64,000 nucleotides of DNA from Planctomycetota bacterium (GTDB taxonomy: Bacteria; Planctomycetota; J058; J103), in NCBI GenBank assembly GCA_026004615.1, contig BPJM01000004.1, positions 186,001-250,000 of the forward strand, in the 5' to 3' direction. Of this stretch, positions 8,074 to 16,039 are shown in pieces. Position numbers and translations under genes: made by a program. Each line of letters opens with the position of its first letter. Position 1 is the first letter of the stretch. The notes beneath the pieces were generated by a model, which worked only from the letters and a program-made list of their open reading frames with translations, had not been told where the DNA came from and made no database searches.

Positions 8074-8637
8074 ATGGCGGAGCAGAACCAGCCCCAGGGC
8101 GCGCAGCCGGGGCAGGACGGTGCAGAGCAGCAGCCCACCCAGAGCAGGGAAGAGGCCCAGGCGCAGCTCGATGCGCAGTTCGAGGAGCTGCTCGCTGGCA
8201 AGAAGACCCTGGCCGAGATCGCCGGGGTGACCGCCGAGCAGGTCTACGCGGTCGCCAGCCTCGCCCACCGGCTGCTGCGCGAGGGCCAGCACGAGCAGGC
8301 GCTCACCATGTTCGAGGGGCTGATCGCGCTCAACCCGCGCGATCCCAACCTGTGGGTCTGGAAGGGCTCGACGCTGCACCGCATGGGCCCGGACCGCGTC
8401 GAGGACGCGATCAAGGCCTACACGCGCGCGCTGGAGCTCGACCCCAAGCACGTCACCGCGCTGGCCAACCGGGGCGAGCTCAACGTGGTCGCCGGCCGGT
8501 ACGAAGAGGGGCTCAAGGACCTCAAGGCGGCGGTCGAGAACGACCCCAAGGGCGAGGACCCGACCACCGTGCGCGCCCGCGCCATCCTGGCGACGGTGCT
8601 CCAGAAGTTCAAGGAGCGGCAGGCGCAGAAGTCCTAG
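8074..8637 (+). CDS. Class II type III secretion chaperone, SycD/LcrH/IpgC-like TPR protein
   Basis: 187 aa. After an acidic, Gln-rich leader of about 35 residues come TPR-like repeats in the order seen in SycD-type chaperones: VYAVASLAHRLLREGQHEQA, then GLIALNPRDPNLWVWKGS, then AYTRALELDPKHVTALANRG. In that family these repeats cradle translocator proteins in the cytosol before secretion. The 'FEGLIALNPRDPNLWVWKGSTL' stretch parallels the second repeat of SycD. Start ATG 8074 has GAGGGGAG just upstream. An ordinary TPR protein cannot be excluded by eye, but its place beside sctV and a candidate substrate makes the chaperone reading more likely. Confidence 0.65.
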   Translation: MAEQNQPQGAQPGQDGAEQQPTQSREEAQAQLDAQFEELLAGKKTLAEIAGVTAEQVYAVASLAHRLLREGQHEQALTMFEGLIALNPRDPNLWVWKGSTLHRMGPDRVEDAIKAYTRALELDPKHVTALANRGELNVVAGRYEEGLKDLKAAVENDPKGEDPTTVRARAILATVLQKFKERQAQKS

Positions 8638-8653
8638 CGCTCGCGGCGCCCCG

Positions 8654-8673
8654 GAGCGGGTTGGCGCCCGCTC
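8654..8673. terminator. Short GC hairpin after the chaperone gene
   Basis: GAGCGGG (8654-8660) pairs with CCCGCTC (8667-8673) across six bases, just after the chaperone stop. There is no T-run, so it is a weak terminator candidate. The remainder of the 229-bp convergent gap to hepT shows nothing recognisable. Confidence 0.25.
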
Positions 8674-8866
8674 GCACGCCCTCGCAAGGCCACCGCGCGG
8701 CCCCGCGGGCGGGCTGGATGCCGCCCCCCCGTAACGCCGCGAGCCCCTGACCGCCGGGGCAGGGCGCTCTGCCGCCCCCGCTCCCAGGCCCCTGGCGATC
8801 CGCACCGCGACGGAGCCCGACCGCCGGCGGGGCGGGCGGCGCGCACCAGCTGCGTCCTTCCTCCCC

Positions 8867-9391
8867 CTAGCGCGCCGGGGGCGAGGGCGGTGGCTCCGCG
8901 GGCGGGGCCGCCACCGCGGCCTGCAGGAAGCGGCGAAACCGCGCGAGATCCTCGCGCACGGCCTCGTGCAGCACCGCGAGGCCGAGCACCTTGCCCCGCA
9001 TGCGGTCCCAGTCCAGGCTCACACCATAGGCGTGGCGGAAGAAGTGCCGGAACCGAAGGTAGTCATATAGCTTCTCCGCCGTCTGCGGGCGCAGCACGGG
9101 TGGGCGCACCCGGGGCACGTCGCGGGCCGCATCCTGCAGCAGGCGCGTGTGCGAGTCCGGACCCCGCGGCGCCTCGCCGAAGAAGACCTCGTGCACCTTC
9201 TCCAGGATCGCCTCCAGCCCGGTGTAGAATCCGTGCAACCCCTTGGCCAGCAGCCACAGCGCGTCCTGGTCGGGATCGGCGGCCTGGCAGCGTTCGATCC
9301 GGCGCGCGACCTCGGCCACCTCGCGCTCGACCCGGGCGAGGTCCTCGCCGATCCGCACGTCCAGCAGCGCCAGTTCGGGCCGCGCGGTCAT
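8867..9391 (-). CDS. hepT: HepT-type HEPN ribonuclease toxin
   Basis: 174 aa, all-helical HEPN protein. The defining motif R-x4-H-x-Y is at Arg115, His120, Tyr122 (RHFFRHAY). In characterised pairs HepT cuts RNA and is silenced when MntA adds AMP to the tyrosine of this motif. The ATG at 9391 overlaps the stop of the mntA-like gene as ATGA, the usual tight coupling. A Pro-rich tail (about 12 residues) is unusual but harmless-looking. Confidence is high because both partners carry their hallmark motifs. Confidence 0.8.
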   Translation of the reverse strand: MTARPELALLDVRIGEDLARVEREVAEVARRIERCQAADPDQDALWLLAKGLHGFYTGLEAILEKVHEVFFGEAPRGPDSHTRLLQDAARDVPRVRPPVLRPQTAEKLYDYLRFRHFFRHAYGVSLDWDRMRGKVLGLAVLHEAVREDLARFRRFLQAAVAAPPAEPPPSPPAR

Positions 9392-9747
9392 ACGTCCACG
9401 CCCTGTTGTTCGATCGCGCGCCGCAACGCGGCGGTGCACCTCGCCAGGTCGACGAGGTCGACCTCCACCCCCGCCGGTTGCAGCGTGGCGATGCGCCCCC
9501 ACAGCTCGAAGAAGCGCTGCGGTGGGACGCCCTCGACCGCCAGGTCGATATCGGGGTCGGTGCCGAGCAGACCGGTGACGAGCGAGCCGAACAGCCGCAC
9601 GCGCCGGGCGCCGTAGGCACGACACAGCTGCGCGATCGCCGGGACGGCGGCGCGCGCCCTGGCCGCGAGCTGTTGCCGGGCCGCCATCCTGGCCGCGCGG
9701 CGCCGGTCATAGCCCGCGATGTAGTCCTGTAGCCTCGCCGCCTCCAC
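9388..9747 (-). CDS. mntA: MntA-type minimal nucleotidyltransferase antitoxin
   Basis: 119 aa. It contains the exact GSx10DxD motif of MntA antitoxins (Gly54-Ser55, Asp66, Asp68). By analogy it transfers AMP from ATP onto the adjacent HEPN toxin. The start is taken as GTG 9747, which leaves about 50 residues before the motif; an ATG at codon 21 is the alternative. No ribosome site is visible before the GTG, but a promoter places the transcription start on it, suggesting a leaderless message. Confidence 0.75.
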   Translation of the reverse strand: MEAARLQDYIAGYDRRRAARMAARQQLAARARAAVPAIAQLCRAYGARRVRLFGSLVTGLLGTDPDIDLAVEGVPPQRFFELWGRIATLQPAGVEVDLVDLARCTAALRRAIEQQGVDV

Positions 9748-9755
9748 ACCGACCG

Positions 9756-9784
9756 AGCCTACCTGCGCCCGCCGGGCGGCGCAA
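9756..9784 (-). promoter_or_regulatory. Putative promoter of the mntA-hepT operon
   Basis: Minus strand: TTGCGC, 17 bases, TAGGCT, then only 8 bases to the GTG at 9747. Transcription would begin at or next to the start codon. Confidence 0.45.
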
Positions 9785-9884
9785 GCCGAGCGCTGCGGAG
9801 CGCGGCGCTGTCCGCTGCCCCCTGGGCGCGCCGCGGCGGCGGGCTCCGCGCGGCGTCGGAAGGGGGCGTTATCATGCCGGCGCC

Positions 9885-11762
9885 ATGGCTCCGATCCGCA
9901 GGCTGCCGCCCGAGCTGGTCGATCAGATCGCCGCCGGCGAGGTGATCGAGCGGCCGGCCTCCGCGCTCAAGGAGCTGGTGGAGAACGCGCTCGACGCGGG
10001 CGCGCGCCGCATCGAGGTGCAGCTCGAGGACGGCGGGCGGCGGCTGGTGCGCGTGCTCGACGACGGCTCGGGCATCCCGGCCGCCGAGCTCGAGCTCGCG
10101 GTCAGCAGCCACGCCACCTCCAAGCTCGCCGGCCTGGAGGATCTCTTCCGCATCCGCTCGCTCGGTTTCCGCGGCGAAGCGCTCGCCAGCATGGCCTCGG
10201 TGGCCGAGCTGCGCCTCGCCTCGCGGCCGCCGGGGGCGGCCGAGGGAGCGGAGATCCGGGTGGTGGGCGGGCGGATGGAGCCGGTGCGGCCGGCGGCGCT
10301 GGCGCCGGGCACGGTGGTCGAGGTCCGCCATCTCTTCTTCAACACCCCGGCGCGGCGCAAGTTCCTCGGCACCGCGGCGGGCGAGGCGCGTGCCTGCGCG
10401 CAGGCGCTGGTGCGGCTGGCGCTGAGTGCGCCCGCGGTGGGCTTCCGGCTCGAGCACCAGGGCCGGCTGCTGCTGGAGGCGCCGCCCGCCGCGAGCGTGC
10501 GCGAGCGGATCGCGGACCTGTTCGGGCAGGCGCTCGCCGCCGAGCTGCTGGAGGTGGCGGCCGAGGGCGCGGGCGTGCGCCTGCGGGGGCTGGTCGCGCC
10601 GCCGCACCGCACCCGCGGGGATGCCGCCCACCAGTTCGTGGCGCTGCGGGTGGGCGGCGGCGAGGTGGCGCGGCCGGTGCGCGACCGCGTGCTCGCCGCC
10701 GCCATCAAGGAGGGCTACCGCGGCCTGCTCATGAGCGGCCGCCACCCGGTGGTGTTCCTGGAGCTGGAAGTCGAGCCGGAGCTGGTCGATGTGAACGTGC
10801 ACCCGGCCAAGCTCGAGGTCCGCTTCCGCAACCAGGGCGAGGTGTTCGGGCTGGTGGTGCGGGCGCTGCGCCAGGCGCTGCTGGCGCACGCGGAGCCGGC
10901 GCCGCTCGGGGCGCGCAGCGCTCCGCAACCGGCCGCACCGCCGCCTGCGGTTCAGCTCCGCGCGGGAGCACCCGCGCGCTGGCAGGAGGCATCGCAGCGG
11001 CGCCCGCGCGGGGTGGCCGCCGCCCTGGCGCGGGGCGAGTCGAGCCCGGTGCCGGCCGCCGCGCTTGCCCCGCCGCTGGAGGCACTGCCCGCTGAGCGGC
11101 CGCGGCCCACCGGCGCCGGGCCAGCGCTGGGGAGTGTCGCGCCGGCACGGGCCGGCTCGGCCCTGCTCGAGCCCGCCGCCGCCGCCGCGCCCAGCCTCCA
11201 GCTGGCCAGCGGCTATCTGCTGGTCGAGAGCGCGGACGGCTTCGAGGTCATCGATCCGCACGCGCTGCACGAGCGGATCCTCTACGAGCAGCTGCGGCAG
11301 CGCATCGCGAGCGGATCGCTCGAGGTGCAGCAGCTGCTGGTGCCTGCGGTGCTCGAGCTCGAGCCCGCCGCGGCAGCCGCGGCCGAGCAGGCACGCGCGC
11401 TGCTGGCGCAGCTCGGCCTGGTGCTGGAGCCCTTCGGGCCGGGGCGCTGGGCGGTCCAGGCCTACCCGGTGCTGCTCGAGGGCCCGGGCGGGCGCGGGCT
11501 GGATCTGCCGGCGCTGGCGGCGGAGCTGATCGATCTGCTCGCCGACGGCCGCGCGCCCGAGCGGCCGGAGCTGTTCGAGCGCGTGCTCGCCACCATGGCC
11601 TGCAAGGCGGCCGTCAAGCTGGGGGAGCGCCTGCGGCCGGCGGAGATCGAGGCCTTGCTCGCGCGCCGCGCGCTCGCCGAGCGCTCGCACCTGTGCCCGC
11701 ACGGCCGGCCGAGCGCGCTGCGCTTCACCAACCGCGACCTGGAGCGGCACTTCAAGCGCTGA
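9885..11762 (+). CDS. mutL: DNA mismatch repair protein MutL
   Basis: 625 aa. The N-terminal GHKL ATPase is complete: KELVENALDAG with the catalytic Glu30, DDGSGI, ATSKL, SLGFRGEALASM. Next comes the transducer domain with VDVNVHPAKLEVRF. A Pro/Ala-rich linker (about 345-430) leads to the dimerisation domain. That domain keeps a DxHAx2Ex4E endonuclease motif (DPHALHERILYE, with Pro in place of the usual Gln), plus CPHGRP and a C-terminal FKR. MutL links MutS mismatch recognition to strand nicking. The motif suggests endonuclease activity, as in organisms lacking MutH. A good -10 (TATCAT, 9870-9875) stands nine bases before the ATG. Confidence 0.93.
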   Translation: MAPIRRLPPELVDQIAAGEVIERPASALKELVENALDAGARRIEVQLEDGGRRLVRVLDDGSGIPAAELELAVSSHATSKLAGLEDLFRIRSLGFRGEALASMASVAELRLASRPPGAAEGAEIRVVGGRMEPVRPAALAPGTVVEVRHLFFNTPARRKFLGTAAGEARACAQALVRLALSAPAVGFRLEHQGRLLLEAPPAASVRERIADLFGQALAAELLEVAAEGAGVRLRGLVAPPHRTRGDAAHQFVALRVGGGEVARPVRDRVLAAAIKEGYRGLLMSGRHPVVFLELEVEPELVDVNVHPAKLEVRFRNQGEVFGLVVRALRQALLAHAEPAPLGARSAPQPAAPPPAVQLRAGAPARWQEASQRRPRGVAAALARGESSPVPAAALAPPLEALPAERPRPTGAGPALGSVAPARAGSALLEPAAAAAPSLQLASGYLLVESADGFEVIDPHALHERILYEQLRQRIASGSLEVQQLLVPAVLELEPAAAAAAEQARALLAQLGLVLEPFGPGRWAVQAYPVLLEGPGGRGLDLPALAAELIDLLADGRAPERPELFERVLATMACKAAVKLGERLRPAEIEALLARRALAERSHLCPHGRPSALRFTNRDLERHFKR

Positions 11763-11821
11763 GCCGCCCTGAGCGCGGCGGGCCGCGCTGCGCCCCCGGC
11801 CGCCGGCCCGCCGTCTCGTCC

Positions 11822-11851
11822 TTGACCCGCGCAGGATCGGCGCGCTAAAAG
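11822..11851 (+). promoter_or_regulatory. Putative promoter of the phosphatase and salvage gene run
   Basis: TTGACC, 18 bases, TAAAAG (4 of 6). It lies about 100 bases upstream of the phosphatase ATG. A tight run of six same-strand genes follows. Confidence 0.45.
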
Positions 11852-11951
11852 GGGAGCGCTCGTCTTGGACCGGCCGAAGTCGCGGTGCGGCGGCCGCTGG
11901 GAGCGGGGCCGCCGCCGGCGAGGCCCGCGGAGAGAGGGGGGCAGTTCGTCC

Positions 11952-13409
11952 ATGGCCCGCCGAGGTGGCTGCGCCATGCAGCGCCGCGCCGTGACCGGCA
12001 GCGCTCTCCGTTCCGCCGCGTCCCGGGATAGCGCCAGGCGCCCTGGCACCCGCGGGCGGAGCCGTTGCGCCGGGGCGTTGTGGCTCGCGGTGCTGGTGGC
12101 GGCCAGCACGGCCCTCGCCGCCCCGTCGAGCCCGCCCCTGCGCGGCGCCATCCTCATGATCGGCGACGGCATGGGCACGAGCGCGCTCAGCCTCGGGCGG
12201 CTGGTCAAGGGCCGCCGGCTCGCGCTCGAGGCGATGCCGGTGGTGGGGCTGGTGGATCCGGCGCCGGTGGGGGCGGCGGTGACCGACTCGGCGGCGGCGG
12301 CGACCGCCCTCGCCACCGGCCGGCGCACCCGCAACCGGCTGGTGGGGCTCGACCCGGCGGGCCAGCGGCTGGAGAGCCATCTGGAGCGGCTCGCTGCGCG
12401 CGGCGGCGCGGTCGGGGTGGTGACGACCGCGCGGCTGACGCACGCCACCCCGGCCGCCTTCTACGGCCACGTCGCGCACCGCCGCCAGGAGCGCGAGCTG
12501 GCGGCGCAGCTTTTGGCCTCCGAGCTCCAGCTCGCGCTCGGCGGCGGGGCGGAGCTGCTCGAGCAGGCGCTGGCGCAGCCGGAGGCCGCGCGCGACTGGC
12601 AGCTGGTGCGCACCGCGCACGAGCTCGAGCGGGTGGAGCGCGGGCGCGTGCTGGGGCTGTTCGGTCCCTCGCACCTGCGCTACGCGATCGACCGGCGGCC
12701 GGGCGATCGCGAGCCCTCGCTGGCCGCGATGGTGCGGGCGGCGCTGCGGCTGCTCGCGCGCGATCCCGCGCGCCCGTTTTTCCTCGTCGCCGAGGGAGGG
12801 CGGATCGATCACGCCGGGCACTCCCATGATGCGGCGGCGCTGGCGCGCGAGGTACTGGCGTTCGACGAGGCCGTGGCGACCGCACTCGGTTTCGCGCAGC
12901 ACGACGGCCGGACGCTGCTGGTGGTGACCGCCGACCACGCCACCGCGGGGCTGGCGGTAGCCGAGGATGTGGACCTGGTGCGGCTGCGGCGCGCGCGCAG
13001 CTCAGCGGAGCGGCTGCTCGAGCGGCTCGAGCAGCCGGGCGGGCAGGACAAGGCCGCGGCGGTGCAGCGGCTCGGGCTGCTGGTGCACCAGGAGCTGGGG
13101 ATCGCGCTGAGCCCGCGCGAGCTCGCCTGGGCGCTCGGCACCCGGTGGCGGTATGCGCCGGCCGGCGGGCTGGCACACCAGGTCTCCGCCCGGCTCGGGG
13201 TCCACTTCTATCCCCTGGGCGTGCAGGCGCGCCACGAGCAGACCGAGGGGCACCAGGCGAGCATGGTGCCGATCTTCGCCTGGGGTCCCGGGGCGGAGCG
13301 GTTCAGTGGCGTGCTGCCGATCGACGAGGTGGGGCGCCGGCTGGGGGCGCTGCTGCTCGAGGCGGCGCCGCCCGCGCCTGGCGACCGGTCCGAGGGGCGG
13401 CGGCCATGA
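11952..13409 (+). CDS. Alkaline phosphatase (PhoA superfamily), exported
   Basis: 485 aa. A long basic leader, a hydrophobic segment and an ALAA-type cleavage site indicate Sec export. Catalytic features of the metal-dependent phosphatase family are present: MIGDGMG (metal Asp), DSAAAATALATG with the nucleophilic Ser, GRIDHAGHSHD and TADHATAG with the metal-binding His and Asp residues. It hydrolyses phosphomonoesters outside the cytoplasm. ATG 11952 is preceded by GAGAGAGGGG; ATG 11976 or an upstream TTG (11865) are alternatives. The stop overlaps the cdd start as ATGA, so phosphate release from nucleotides may feed the salvage genes downstream. Confidence 0.85.
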   Translation: MARRGGCAMQRRAVTGSALRSAASRDSARRPGTRGRSRCAGALWLAVLVAASTALAAPSSPPLRGAILMIGDGMGTSALSLGRLVKGRRLALEAMPVVGLVDPAPVGAAVTDSAAAATALATGRRTRNRLVGLDPAGQRLESHLERLAARGGAVGVVTTARLTHATPAAFYGHVAHRRQERELAAQLLASELQLALGGGAELLEQALAQPEAARDWQLVRTAHELERVERGRVLGLFGPSHLRYAIDRRPGDREPSLAAMVRAALRLLARDPARPFFLVAEGGRIDHAGHSHDAAALAREVLAFDEAVATALGFAQHDGRTLLVVTADHATAGLAVAEDVDLVRLRRARSSAERLLERLEQPGGQDKAAAVQRLGLLVHQELGIALSPRELAWALGTRWRYAPAGGLAHQVSARLGVHFYPLGVQARHEQTEGHQASMVPIFAWGPGAERFSGVLPIDEVGRRLGALLLEAAPPAPGDRSEGRRP

Positions 13410-13858
13410 GCGAGCAGGCGGCGGAGCTGAGCGCCGAGGATCGGGCGTTGCTCGAGGCGGCGCGCGCGGTCCGAGCGCACGCGTATGCGCCCTACTCGCA
13501 GTTTCCGGTCGGGGCTGCGGTGCGGACCGAGCGGGGTGTCTTTACCGGGGTCAACGTGGAGAACGCCTCCTACCCGCTCGGCAGCTGCGCGGAGCGCAAC
13601 GCCGTCGCGGCGGCAGTCGCGGCGGGCGCCCGCCGCATCGAGGCGGTCGCGGTCATCGCCGACACCGCGGAGCCGGTGCGGCCGTGCGGCGGCTGCCGCC
13701 AGGTGCTGCACGAGTTCGGCCCGCACGCCCGCGTGATCCTGGCCTCGGTGCGCGGTCCGCTCGAGCTGACCACGCTGCCGGCGCTGCTGCCGCGCGCCTT
13801 CGAATCGGTGCGCCGGCCCGGGCAGGGCCGTGGCGCTGGATCCGGTGCGGGAGGCTGA
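13406..13858 (+). CDS. cdd: Cytidine deaminase
   Basis: 150 aa, the usual size of the tetrameric small form. The zinc-binding and catalytic motifs are intact: SCAERNA (Cys ligand and catalytic Glu) and PCGGCRQ (two Cys ligands); YAPYSQFPVGAA and GVNVENASYP bind substrate. It converts cytidine and deoxycytidine to uridine forms. It overlaps the phosphatase stop as ATGA. The Gly-rich last ten residues are low complexity. Confidence 0.9.
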   Translation: MSEQAAELSAEDRALLEAARAVRAHAYAPYSQFPVGAAVRTERGVFTGVNVENASYPLGSCAERNAVAAAVAAGARRIEAVAVIADTAEPVRPCGGCRQVLHEFGPHARVILASVRGPLELTTLPALLPRAFESVRRPGQGRGAGSGAGG

Positions 13859-13947
13859 GTAGACTCGTTCGCCCGCCTGCCCCGGCGCCCGCCCGCTCGG
13901 GCCTGCCAGCCGAGGCAGCGCGCGGCACGCGATCAGGAGGCAGCGCC

Positions 13948-15165
13948 GTGCAACTGCCGCTCGCCGGGGTGCGGGTGCTCGATCTGACGCGCATCCTGGC
14001 CGGCCCGTTCGCGACCCAGCGGCTCGGGGATCTGGGCGCGGACGTCATCAAGATCGAGCGCCCCGAGGGCGATGACACCCGCGGCTGGGGACCGCCGTTC
14101 CACGACGGGGTATCGACCTACTTTTTGGCGGTCAACCGCAACAAGCGCTCGGTGGTCATCGACCTCAAGCACGAGCGCGGCCGCGAGCTGCTGTGGCGGC
14201 TGCTGGCTCGGGCCGACGTGCTGGTGGAGAACTTCCGGCCCGGTACGCTGGAACGACTGGGTTTCGGCTGGCCCGAGCTCGAGCGGCGCTTGCCGCGGCT
14301 GATCTACTGCTCTATCTCGGGCTATGGCCACCAGGGCCGCCATCGCGAGCACCCGAGCTACGACGTGATCGTGCAGGGCGAGAGCGGCTGCATGGATCTG
14401 ACCGGCGAGCCCGAGGGCCCGCCCCTCAAGTGCGGGCTCAGCATCGCGGATCTGGTGGCGGGCCAGAACGCGGTGGAGGGCATCCTGGCGGCGTTGTGGC
14501 GGCGGGAGCGGACCGGACGCGGGGCGCGGGTGGACGTGGCGCTGTTCGACGGCATGCTAGCGCTGCTCGCCTACCAGGGCCAGATGGTGCTGTCGTGCGA
14601 CCGCGATCCGGAACGACTCGGCAACGCCCATCCCTCGATCGTGCCCTATCAGACGTTCCGCACCCGCGATGGCTGGCTGAATATCGGGGTCGGCAGCGAG
14701 AGCCTGTGGGCGCGGTTCTGCGAGGTGCTGGAGCGGCCGGCCTGGCGGGACGACCCGCGCTTCCGGACCAACCGCGACCGGGTGCTGCACCGCGCCGAGC
14801 TGGTGCCGTTGATCGAACGGCGGCTGGCCGAACAGCCCAACCACGTCTGGTACGAGCGGCTGCGCGCGGCGGGCATACCGTGCGGGCTGGTGCGCCGGGT
14901 GCGCGAGGCGTTGTCCTGGGCGGCCGAAGATGAGCGGCAGATGGTGGTGGAGCTGCCGCATCCGGAGCTCGGCCCGCTGCGGATGGTGGGCAATCCGGTG
15001 CGGCTGGACGGCGCTGCGATGCCCCTGCGCCCGCCACCCCGGCTGGGGGAGCACACCGAGGAGGTGCTCGGAGCGCTCGGGCTCGGGGAGTCGGAGCTCG
15101 CCGAGCTGCGGGCGGCGGGGGTGATCGGGGCGGTGGCCGTCTCTGCCCCTGCTCCGGAGGGATGA
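13948..15165 (+). CDS. CaiB/BaiF family (class III) CoA transferase
   Basis: 405 aa. Start GTG 13948 has a perfect AGGAGG seven bases upstream. It opens with the family N-terminus LAGVRVLDLTRILAGPFATQRLGDLGADVIKIERP, here spanning about residues 4-38, followed by NFRPGTLERLGF and SYDVIVQGESG, whose Asp is in the expected catalytic place. The family moves CoA between carboxylic acids; the substrate cannot be read from sequence. It is unusual to find it inside a nucleoside-salvage run, ending four bases before the purine nucleoside phosphorylase start, so co-transcription is likely while functional linkage is unclear. Confidence 0.85.
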   Translation: MQLPLAGVRVLDLTRILAGPFATQRLGDLGADVIKIERPEGDDTRGWGPPFHDGVSTYFLAVNRNKRSVVIDLKHERGRELLWRLLARADVLVENFRPGTLERLGFGWPELERRLPRLIYCSISGYGHQGRHREHPSYDVIVQGESGCMDLTGEPEGPPLKCGLSIADLVAGQNAVEGILAALWRRERTGRGARVDVALFDGMLALLAYQGQMVLSCDRDPERLGNAHPSIVPYQTFRTRDGWLNIGVGSESLWARFCEVLERPAWRDDPRFRTNRDRVLHRAELVPLIERRLAEQPNHVWYERLRAAGIPCGLVRRVREALSWAAEDERQMVVELPHPELGPLRMVGNPVRLDGAAMPLRPPPRLGEHTEEVLGALGLGESELAELRAAGVIGAVAVSAPAPEG

Positions 15166-15169
15166 ACGG

Positions 15170-16039
15170 ATGCAGCAGGACACGCCGGCGAGCTTCGAAC
15201 GGGTCGAACAGGCGGCGGCCGCGGTGCGCGCGCGGCTGGGTGAGGACGCCGGCGCGCCGCTGGGGCTGATCCTGGGCTCGGGGCTGGGAGCGGTGGCCGA
15301 GCAGCTGGAGCAGGCGCGCGCGGTCGCGTACACCGAGCTGCCCCACTTCCCCGTCTCCACGGTCGCCGGCCACCGCGGCCGGCTGGTGCGGGGCGTGCTG
15401 GCCGGTGTGCCCGTGCTCGTCATGCAGGGCCGCTTCCACCTCTACGAGGGGTGGCCGGCAGGCGCCCTCGCGCTGCCGGTGCGGGTGCTCGGACGGCTCG
15501 GGGTGCGGGTGCTGGTGGTCACCAACGCCGCGGGCGGCATCGCGGCGCATCTGGAGCCGGGCGATCTCATGCTGCTGGCCGACCACCTGAACCTGACCGG
15601 GAGCAATCCGCTCGAGGGTCCCAACGACGAGCGGTTCGGCCCGCGCTTTTTCGATTTGAGCTGCTGCTATCCCGAGCCGCTGCGCGCGGCGCTGCGGGTG
15701 GCGGGCCGCGCGCTCGGCCTGGAGCTCAAGCAGGGCGTGTATGCCGCGGTGCGCGGGCCCAGCTACGAGACCCCGGCCGAGATCCGCATGCTCGAGCGGC
15801 TGGGGGCCGACGCGGTCGGCATGTCGACCGTGCCGGAGGTCATCGTGGCGAACCACATGGGCATGCGCACCCTGGGGCTGTCGGCGATCGCCAATCGGGC
15901 CGCCGGTCAGATCCCCGGCCACCGGCTCACCCACCAGGAGGTGGTCGAGACCATGGCCCAGGTGGCGGGCCGGCTGGCGGCGCTGCTGCGCGCCGCCGCA
16001 CCCGCGCTGCTGCAGGCGAGCGGGGAGGTGGCCCCATGA
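15170..16039 (+). CDS. Purine nucleoside phosphorylase, trimeric class I type
   Basis: 289 aa. Family motifs: LILGSGLGAVAE (phosphate loop), STVAGHRGRLV, MQGRFHLYEG, TNAAGGI, GPSYETPAEIRML and GADAVGMSTVPEVIVA, whose pattern is typical of the trimeric inosine/guanosine-cleaving enzymes. It cleaves purine nucleosides with phosphate to base plus ribose-1-phosphate in the cytosol. GGAGG precedes ATG 15170. The stop overlaps the next start as ATGA. Together with the amidohydrolase and hpt downstream it forms a coherent purine salvage set. Confidence 0.9.
   Translation: MQQDTPASFERVEQAAAAVRARLGEDAGAPLGLILGSGLGAVAEQLEQARAVAYTELPHFPVSTVAGHRGRLVRGVLAGVPVLVMQGRFHLYEGWPAGALALPVRVLGRLGVRVLVVTNAAGGIAAHLEPGDLMLLADHLNLTGSNPLEGPNDERFGPRFFDLSCCYPEPLRAALRVAGRALGLELKQGVYAAVRGPSYETPAEIRMLERLGADAVGMSTVPEVIVANHMGMRTLGLSAIANRAAGQIPGHRLTHQEVVETMAQVAGRLAALLRAAAPALLQASGEVAP

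Noticed and set aside
4809..8201. Leftward open frame of 1130 codons across the sctV region
   Set aside because: Shadow of sctV and its neighbours; His/Arg/Asp-rich with no fold-like pattern.
13860..13865. TAGACT as a separate promoter for the CoA transferase gene
   Set aside because: No -35 at a proper distance, and the gene sits in a tight run with a good ribosome site.
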